DNA from: an uncultured Campylobacter sp.
Lineage (GTDB): Bacteria; Campylobacterota; Campylobacteria; Campylobacterales; Campylobacteraceae
NCBI RefSeq assembly: GCF_938045225.1
Contig: NZ_CALINL010000202.1
Location: 1 to 19,704, forward strand
Direction: 5' to 3'
Length of the DNA: 19,704 nt
Below are positions 14,858 through 19,704 of this stretch, piece after piece. A program made the position numbers and the translations under genes. The stretch's first letter is position 1; every line of letters starts with the position of its first letter. The notes under the pieces are model-generated. The model ran no database searches, was not told the origin of the DNA, and was given only the letters and a program-made list of their open reading frames with translations.

Positions 14858-15958
14858 CTAAATTTCGCCCAAAAATAGCGTAAATTTAGTCGGATTCGCC
14901 GCACTTTCAAGCTCCAGCGAGCCGCCCAGCTTTTTTACGGCGAGCTCCCTAGCTACGTTTAGCCCCGTGCCGGTGCCAGTATTTTTCGTCGTGAAAAATA
15001 GCTCGAAAATTTTATCGCTATCTGCTTTTACGCCGCAGCCGTTATCGCTCACGCTCACGCTAAATAGCCCGCCGGCTCTCTTTAGCTCGATCAAAATTTG
15101 CGGCGTTTCGCATCCGCTTTCGATCAGAGCGTCCTTGGCGTTTGAGAGCAAGGAGAGCAGGATCTGCCTCACGTAGCTAGCTACGCTTTTTAGCTCGTAT
15201 TTGCCGTGCTCGTGAGCAAATTTTAGCTCGATGCCGTGAGAGTTTAGCTCGGGCCTAACTATCAAAATAAGCTCGTTTATGATATTAACGAGGTCAAATT
15301 TCGCCGCTCCTTCGCCGCTTGCGTAAAAATTTCTAAACGCCTTTATCGTTTCATCCATGAGCCTTAGGCTCTTTTTGCAGGCTGCGATTTGAGCCGGTAT
15401 GCGCCCAAATTCGCCCTCGCTCGCGCACTCCTCGATGTTATCTAGATACAGCCCCAGCGCGCTTAGAGGCTGGCGCTGCTGATGCGAGATGGAGTTTATC
15501 ATCTCGCCTACCAGCGCGGTTTTGGCGTGAACTAGCACCGAGCGCCTATGCTCAAGCTCCTTTTTTTCTAGCTCCTTTTCGTGCGTGACGTCGGTGACCG
15601 CGAGGATAAATCCGTCAAATTTCACTCCGCCCTCAAGCACGTTTGAAACGTTTAGCCTGTAGCTTTTTTCGCCCTTTTTTACTATAAAATCGCTCGAGTT
15701 TAGCGGGCTATTTTTGAGATTTTCAAAGCTTTTTAGCTCGTCCAGCCCCTGCGCCGCAGCGATCATCTCGTCAAATTTCGCTCCGTAAAAAAACTTGGGC
15801 GCTAGAGCGAAAATATGCTCGAATTTTTTATTTATAAATTTAATGACGCCTTTTTTATCCGCGTACAAAAGCCCCAAATTTAGCGTCTTGGCAAAGGCCC
15901 GCGCAACCTCGCTAGGCCCGTTTGCATTACTCTTTATAGCCCGCGATGTCAAGCCCAA
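14858..15958 (-). CDS. Soluble PAS-domain sensor histidine kinase
   Basis: Cognate kinase of the response regulator downstream. No membrane helix is seen, so it senses a cytoplasmic signal. A PAS domain covers about 20-125 (LGLLYADKKGVIKFINKKFEHIF ... DGFILAVTDVTHEKEL); no haem- or flavin-binding Cys/His pattern is evident. The H-box is SISHQQRQPLSAL with His159, of the HxxRQPL type common in campylobacters. The ATPase domain has N-box LLSNAKDALIE (Asn273), DNGCGV (Asp305), the F-box ELFFTTK and GTGTGL. The frame overlaps the ribB end by 32 bases if it begins at TTG 15956-15958. A second TTG two codons on (15950-15952) has AAAGGG at a better distance. Either way translation is probably coupled to ribB. 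Confidence 0.92.
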   Translation of the reverse strand: MGLTSRAIKSNANGPSEVARAFAKTLNLGLLYADKKGVIKFINKKFEHIFALAPKFFYGAKFDEMIAAAQGLDELKSFENLKNSPLNSSDFIVKKGEKSYRLNVSNVLEGGVKFDGFILAVTDVTHEKELEKKELEHRRSVLVHAKTALVGEMINSISHQQRQPLSALGLYLDNIEECASEGEFGRIPAQIAACKKSLRLMDETIKAFRNFYASGEGAAKFDLVNIINELILIVRPELNSHGIELKFAHEHGKYELKSVASYVRQILLSLLSNAKDALIESGCETPQILIELKRAGGLFSVSVSDNGCGVKADSDKIFELFFTTKNTGTGTGLNVARELAVKKLGGSLELESAANPTKFTLFLGEI

Positions 15959-16937
15959 AGCCCTTTAATGCAACGAAATCTTTATTTTTATTCGCGCTTA
16001 AAAGCTCGATACGGCTGACGCCTAGTTTGTGTAAAATTTGCGCGCCGATGCCGTAGTCCTTGACCTGTCCGCCGCACTTTTCCTCGCCTTGTAAAAACAC
16101 CGCAACGCCGCCGTTTTTGGATAGGTACTCGAGCGAATCTCGCAAGTCGTCAAATTTATCCGAGCATAGCAGCTCCACGTCGCTTGAAATTTGATGAAAT
16201 TTGACCGCGGTTTTGTCCTTTATCTCGCCAAAAACAAAGGCATAGTGTCGCTCGCCCTTGTGATCTAAGATCTCGCATTTTAGGGCGTCAAAGCCCGCTA
16301 TCTTGGCCGCGGTTTTTTCTTTTATCTCGATTAGGCTTTCGTGTCTTAGGCGGTACTGCACGAGCTCGGAAACCGAGACCATATTTAGCCCGAATTTCTC
16401 GCAAAACGCCTCTAGATCTGGCCTGCGAGCCATATTTCCGTCCTCTTTTACGATCTCGCAGATGACGGCTGCTTGCGTTAGGCCGGTAAGCTTGCATAGA
16501 TCCACCGAGCCTTCGGTGTGTCCGGTGCGGCTTAGCACGCCGCCTTTTTTAGCGATGAGCGGGAAAATATGCCCAGGGCGCACGAAGTCCTCAGGCTTTG
16601 ACATCGGATCGGCGGCTAGACGGATCGTGACGTCGCGCTCGTAGGCGCTCACGCCCGTCGTCGTGTTTTTGGCGTCTATGGTGACGGTAAACGCCGTCTC
16701 GTGGCAGGACGTGTTTTTATCCACCATCAAATTTAGATCGAGGCGACGCGCGATCTCCTCGTTTAGCGCGAGGCACAGCACGCCTTTTGCGTGAGTTATG
16801 GCGAAATTTACCTTTTGCGTGTCGCTAAAGGTCGCCGCAAATACCAGATCACCCTCGTTTTCGCGATCCTCATCGTCGACCATTACGACCATTTTGCCGT
16901 TTTTGATGTCGTTTATGGCCTGCTCTACTCTATCCAT
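15927..16937 (-). CDS. ribB: 3,4-dihydroxy-2-butanone-4-phosphate synthase with degenerate RibA-like tail
   Basis: Makes the four-carbon unit of riboflavin from ribulose 5-phosphate. The first about 205 residues are a complete RibB: DDEDRENEGD (21-30, metal-binding acids), TTTGVSAYERDVTIR, RPGHIFPLIAKKGGV with His123, and TGHTEGSVDLCKLTGL. The rest (about 205-336) corresponds to GTP cyclohydrolase II but lacks the zinc cysteines and the GSLRCDCG-type block. Only a late part is recognisable (KDYGIGAQILHKLGVSRIELL, then GFGLDIAG). A RibB with such a non-catalytic tail is known in campylobacters and relatives, so a separate ribA should exist elsewhere. ATG at 16935-16937 follows AAGGAATAACA. It heads a likely operon with the kinase and regulator genes. 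Confidence 0.95.
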   Translation of the reverse strand: MDRVEQAINDIKNGKMVVMVDDEDRENEGDLVFAATFSDTQKVNFAITHAKGVLCLALNEEIARRLDLNLMVDKNTSCHETAFTVTIDAKNTTTGVSAYERDVTIRLAADPMSKPEDFVRPGHIFPLIAKKGGVLSRTGHTEGSVDLCKLTGLTQAAVICEIVKEDGNMARRPDLEAFCEKFGLNMVSVSELVQYRLRHESLIEIKEKTAAKIAGFDALKCEILDHKGERHYAFVFGEIKDKTAVKFHQISSDVELLCSDKFDDLRDSLEYLSKNGGVAVFLQGEEKCGGQVKDYGIGAQILHKLGVSRIELLSANKNKDFVALKGFGLDIAGYKE

Positions 16938-17633
16938 TGTTATTCCTTGTTTAAAAATTTGGGGTAATTATACATTTTTAGCTTTGAATTTAGGCTTTTG
17001 CGCGGGCTTGGCTTGAGATTTTACGGACTTTTAGATGTAGCCAAACGCGGCGCGAACGGGCTTTAGTTAAATTTAAACGAAGCGACCAGGCTTGTAAGTT
17101 TTTGTTTAATTTTTACGGATTTATCAAATTTGAACGATTTTGGGAATAACCCGCACCTTGAAAATGCTAAAGGTTAAATTTGGCGATAATAATATGCGTG
17201 AGGCAAATTTACAAGAATTGTTATTTTGATTAAATTTGTCAAACCTTAAAATGGAGCGCGATACGATTTGGGTTGTTTTTCATCGCGGCGACTAAATTTG
17301 ATCAAACTCGCCGCTGATTGGAACTATTTTGGAGCAAATTTGCCGACATCAAAAACACAGATGCCTGCCTGACGCTATGCGAGCAGCAGATTATTTTGAC
17401 GCACTACCTCGCGCCTTGCCCGCAGGTTTTATCACCGGCACTCAGACCAGTAACTACGGTCGCGATGCCGGCAACCTATTTTTTTCAAACAACTGCAAAC
17501 GCTTTTAAATAGCCGATTTTCTAATTTTGTAAATTTTGTATCCGCCGAATTTAAGCCGCTTTCTTGAGTTTTGTATTGTATTTGTATACAAATTTGCGAC
17601 AAAGACGGGAACGTTTAAATTTAACAAATTTTA
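16938..17633. other. Gene-free tract between ribB and the nuclease-like gene
   Basis: About 700 bases without a supported gene. The upstream side of ribB probably holds its promoter. Between 17318 and 17512 two overlapping rightward frames of about 60 codons exist, both from TTG starts without ribosome sites. One (17329-17508) reads DYFDALPRALPAGFITGTQ and has near-coding base composition, so it may be a remnant of a lost gene that I cannot name. The rest is AT-rich spacer. Confidence 0.5.
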
Positions 17634-18074
17634 CTATTTTGGCTTGATTTGATATTTTGCGCCGAGCCTCGCAAATTCTTTGGCAAAAAATGCGTTTAAA
17701 TCGCGCAAACTGTCGTCGTTCATCTGAATGAGTTTTAGGCGGTTTTTCTTATAAATTTTGATTTTTTTACTTTTTCTTTTTAGATACTGCGGCGTCTCAA
17801 GGCCCCAAAATTCGATATAAATTTCGCTTTGCGTCAGATAAAAATCGCTAATGACGCGCTCTTTGGTCGGCGCTTTTTTCTCGTAGATAAAATCTATGCC
17901 GCGGTAAAACAACCAATTTGCCACGATGAGCTCAGCACGGCTTTTTACAGTATCGCCACTATCGCTTTTGTATCTAGTTTGCTTGATTTTTTGCTTTTTA
18001 AATAGCTTTAAAGCCAGCGAAATAATTACGATCAGCAACAAAACGATTAAAATTTTAGATACGTCAAAGCTCAT
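17634..18074 (-). CDS. Membrane-anchored PD-(D/E)XK nuclease-like protein
   Basis: A 146-residue protein with an N-terminal membrane helix (about 8-24, ILIVLLLIVIISLALKL) followed by basic residues, so the rest should face the cytoplasm. The soluble part looks like the PD-(D/E)XK fold: Glu48 in SRAELIVANWLFYRG, Glu65 in FIYEKKAP, Asp77 in VISDFYL, Glu88 in IYIEFWGLE, and a following KKIKIYKKNRLKLIQM strand-helix element. The usual ExK third residue is replaced by Trp (EFW), as in other members of this fold linked to helicases. Substrate and role are unknown; a cleaving or DNA-end-binding role is inferred. ATG at 18072-18074. It lies on the 3' side of the tRNA fragment, in chromosomal DNA of core-like composition. 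Confidence 0.7.
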   Translation of the reverse strand: MSFDVSKILIVLLLIVIISLALKLFKKQKIKQTRYKSDSGDTVKSRAELIVANWLFYRGIDFIYEKKAPTKERVISDFYLTQSEIYIEFWGLETPQYLKRKSKKIKIYKKNRLKLIQMNDDSLRDLNAFFAKEFARLGAKYQIKPK

Positions 18075-18135
18075 AAATAATTTTCTTTAATTCAAAATTT
18101 TGATTTTTCGGAGTAAATGAAGAAAAAGCTAGATT

Positions 18136-18180
18136 TGGTTGCGGAGGACGGACTTGAACCGCCGACCTTCGGGTTATGAG
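18136..18180 (-). other. 3' fragment of an initiator tRNA-Met gene, probable att site
   Basis: Leftward sequence from the anticodon loop (CTCATAA, anticodon CAT) through anticodon stem CCCGA, AGGTC, the T-arm GGCGG-TTCAAGT-CCGTC, acceptor strand CTCCGCA and ACCA. The CCCGAAGG context is that of tRNA-fMet. The D-arm, 5' anticodon strand and acceptor 5' strand are absent: the sequence to the right (GATTATGGGCTG) does not pair with the retained half. Break at the anticodon loop is a known crossover point of tyrosine integrases, so this is read as an attachment site left by an element inserted to the right. Confidence 0.75.
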
Positions 18181-18205
18181 GATTATGGGCTGTAAAATCT
18201 CTTTT

Positions 18206-18232
18206 AAAACGCCCATTTTTTGGGCGTTTTTT
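18206..18232. terminator. Strong hairpin terminator
   Basis: AAAACGCCCA (18206-18215) and TGGGCGTTTT (18221-18230) form a perfect 10-bp stem around a T5 loop, with a T6 tail rightward and an A/T tail leftward. It ends the leftward operon whose last stop is at 18239-18241. Confidence 0.7.
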
Positions 18233-18238
18233 GTTATT

Positions 18239-18535
18239 TTAATCAAAAAAAGCCCTATGCCTTATTTTTTCTCCTGTTGTTTTTTCAATGTGTTCCTCTA
18301 GTTCATAAAATCTTAGTTCTAAATTTTTTATTTTTCTTTCTGCTTCTTTTGCTAAGCTATAACTTCTAAAAATATAATATATCATTGCTATTGTTATTAT
18401 TATGCTTATTACTGCCTCTGCTGTTCCCATATAATACATTTGTGTTGCTCCTTTTGCCATTGCCTGATTAAAATCTTGCATACCTTTTGCTGATTCCTCC
18501 ATGATTTTGCTCATGTTTTTAAAATATTCGTCCAT
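18239..18535 (-). CDS. Single-TM coiled-coil protein, island gene, function unknown
   Basis: Third gene of the AT-rich operon, 98 residues. N-terminal polar helix (about 1-34, SKIMEESAKGMQDFNQAM), one membrane helix at about 38-57 (GTAEAVISIIITIAMIYYIF), then a charged heptad-like segment (about 63-90, AKEAERKIKNLELRFYELEEHIEK) likely to form a coiled coil. No family is recognised. Thirteen bases separate it from the upstream gene, and AAGGA precedes its start ATG. It sits beside the tRNA attachment fragment. Confidence 0.75.
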   Translation of the reverse strand: MDEYFKNMSKIMEESAKGMQDFNQAMAKGATQMYYMGTAEAVISIIITIAMIYYIFRSYSLAKEAERKIKNLELRFYELEEHIEKTTGEKIRHRAFFD

Positions 18536-18548
18536 ATTTTTCCTTTTT

Positions 18549-19034
18549 TTAATTTATTTTAATAACTCTTTTTGCTCTTTCTCTTTCTCTTCGTTGGCTT
18601 TCTTTTTTATCTAAGATTTCGCACATATATACATCTCTTTCTTTGTTTATTATATTTACTAAATAACAATCTCTATTTTCTACTAAATCTAATTTTCTTT
18701 TTATTTTTATATCGTCGTTCATGATACTTCCGAGCATTGCTTCAACAAATTGTTTATTGTCTACTTCCAATTGAAATTTTATACTTACTACTCCCGGTTC
18801 TTTTGAATATTGCCAATTAAGTTGTTTTTTAATTTCTTTATCTTTTAGTATGTCGTAAATTGTTCCGTCTGGTCTAAAATTTAACGTCCACTTATTCCCA
18901 GCCCCTGATGCAAACGCAAACGATAAATCATCCACGCTTCTTATATACCATTTTCCTACTATATCAACATCTTTTCCAAAATCTAAAGCTATTAATTTTA
19001 TTCCTATTAATGTTATTGCTATTATTTTTTTCAT
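18549..19034 (-). CDS. Exported protein, lipocalin-like pattern, function unknown
   Basis: Second gene of the operon, 161 residues. A short Sec signal (KKIIAITLIGIKLIALDFG) has no lipobox cysteine, so a soluble periplasmic or secreted protein is likely. The mature part opens with a GKWYIRSVDD segment and WTLNFRPDGTIYDI, the GxW-plus-strand pattern seen in lipocalin-like barrels, and has two cysteines (YCYLV-like position and MCEIL) that could pair. The C-terminus is strongly basic (SQRRERERAKRVIKIN). Its ATG overlaps the stop of the HTH gene (19031-19034), so it is translationally coupled. No named family is recognised. Confidence 0.75.
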   Translation of the reverse strand: MKKIIAITLIGIKLIALDFGKDVDIVGKWYIRSVDDLSFAFASGAGNKWTLNFRPDGTIYDILKDKEIKKQLNWQYSKEPGVVSIKFQLEVDNKQFVEAMLGSIMNDDIKIKRKLDLVENRDCYLVNIINKERDVYMCEILDKKESQRRERERAKRVIKIN

Positions 19035-19267
19035 TGTCCTAGCTCTTTTTTTAATACAGTTATTTTTATATTTGATAAGTAAAATTCTTGTTCTTTTTCT
19101 GTAAGTTTTTCAAAATATTCTTTTAATTCGTCAAATTTAGAATTTTTTTCAATAGATTTATCAATATTTTCAACTATAAATTTATATAGAGTTGGTCTAT
19201 TTTTTTCCCAATTATAAAGCGTTCTAAGCTCTATTTCTAGCAAATTTGCTATTTCTTTTTTTTCCAT
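19031..19267 (-). CDS. Small helix-turn-helix regulator
   Basis: First gene of the operon, 78 residues. A compact HTH lies at about 3-26 (KKEIANLLEIELRTLYNWEK), the form seen in small regulators of campylobacterial islands and prophages. The rest is helical and charged (KFDELKEYFEKLTEKEQEFY). No ribosome site stands out before the ATG at 19265-19267. It overlaps the next gene by four bases and probably regulates its own operon. The sequence beyond it (19268-19306) runs into a different kind of DNA, so its promoter region may be incomplete. Confidence 0.8.
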   Translation of the reverse strand: MEKKEIANLLEIELRTLYNWEKNRPTLYKFIVENIDKSIEKNSKFDELKEYFEKLTEKEQEFYLSNIKITVLKKELGQ

Positions 19268-19306
19268 ATTTATAGAAATTCTTTCATTTTTTATTTTATA
19301 TTAAGC

Positions 19307-19704
19307 TTATATATCTTCAGGTATTTTTTTATCTCTAAACATCTTATCAGCAAGATAAATAAATGGTGTATCGCAGATAGCAACTATAAATTTAATTATA
19401 TATGTTGATAAGAAGATATTAAACATTACTTCTAGTGGGTATACTCCATAGAAAGCAATAGTTGTAAATACTACATTGTCTATAAGTTGGCTTAACATTG
19501 TACTTCCATTATTTCTAAGCCATATAAATTTTTTTTCGGGAAAAAATTCTCTAATTTTTTCATATAACCATACATCGTGGAATTGAGATATTAAATATGC
19601 AATAAGAGAGGCAATAGCCAATCTTGGTAATAATGAGAATATACTTTTTACACTTTCAAATATAGCTATACCTTCTGGAACATCAAGAGGTGTGAAATGT
19701 ATAG
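19307..19704 (-). CDS. yhhQ: Queuosine-precursor transporter (VUT/YhhQ family), 5' end beyond window
   Basis: Inner-membrane carrier that imports preQ0/preQ1 for queuosine modification of tRNA. The frame is open to the right edge. It reads HFTPLDVPEGIAIFESV, LPRLAIASLIAYLISQFHDVW, WLRNNGSTMLSQLIDNVVFT, then FNIFLSTYIIKFIVAICDTPF and stops at 19307-19309. The QFHDV and NN..S...S..D motifs are those of the family. The TTG at 19619-19621 is internal. The DNA is very AT-rich and fusobacterial in style, like folBK-folP at the other end of the window and on the same strand. Confidence 0.92.
   Translation of the reverse strand, partial: IHFTPLDVPEGIAIFESVKSIFSLLPRLAIASLIAYLISQFHDVWLYEKIREFFPEKKFIWLRNNGSTMLSQLIDNVVFTTIAFYGVYPLEVMFNIFLSTYIIKFIVAICDTPFIYLADKMFRDKKIPEDI

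Noticed and set aside
18064..18246. Leftward 60-codon frame containing RSAVQVRPPQPN
   Set aside because: It is a translation of the tRNA 3' fragment, a well-known false protein pattern.

Overview
The window is a mosaic of two kinds of bacterial DNA. The middle (about 2.7 to 18.2 kb) is of intermediate GC, rich in AAATTT runs, and carries genes typical of an oral Campylobacter of the showae/rectus/concisus kind: a 902-residue AcnB, a TorA-type molybdoenzyme with a monohaem cytochrome c partner, a DyP peroxidase, a RibB with a degenerate RibA-like tail, and a soluble histidine kinase with its response regulator. The two ends (1 to about 1175 and about 19270 to 19704) are very AT-rich and carry folBK, folP and a queuosine-precursor transporter that read like Fusobacterium. 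I infer that the window is either a chimeric (metagenome) assembly or a recombined locus; sequence alone cannot decide.

Layout. 1-1181: folP (cut by the window edge) and the 3' part of a folB-folK fusion, leftward. 1173-2219: a reverse transcriptase of the defence/unknown-group (DRT/UG, Abi-like) kind, leftward, broken twice: a one-base frameshift near its N-terminus and loss of its C-terminus at the folB junction. 2220-2756: a gene-free tract upstream of it with several hairpins, a possible non-coding RNA. 2757-5465 acnB leftward; 5552-6019 ogt rightward; 6268-7032 a DUF6578-like/ankyrin protein rightward; 7377-8397 a two-gene leftward membrane operon (EamA-type transporter, then a two-TM protein). 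8398-8836 is gene-free but keeps a vestige of a chemotaxis-receptor C-terminus. 8837-11395 torA-like and 12072-12650 its cytochrome c, separated by about 680 bases of modular hairpin repeats. 12920-13846 DyP peroxidase. 16937 back to 14064: ribB, histidine kinase and response regulator, a probable leftward operon. 16938-17633 is gene-free. 17634-18074 is a membrane-anchored PD-(D/E)XK-like protein.

At 18136-18180 lies only the 3' part (anticodon loop to CCA) of an initiator tRNA-Met gene, the classic trace of an integrated element. To its right are a terminator and a compact AT-rich three-gene operon (HTH regulator, exported protein, membrane/coiled-coil protein), which I read as the edge of an integrated island. 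The island stops abruptly at the fusobacterial-like yhhQ end, with no integrase or intact tRNA in view.

How genes may work together: TorA and its cytochrome c form a periplasmic N-/S-oxide respiration chain. Two 10-bp direct repeats at an 11-bp period overlap the cytochrome c promoter and look like an OmpR-type regulator site; the response regulator encoded 1.4 kb away is a candidate, but this link is inferred.
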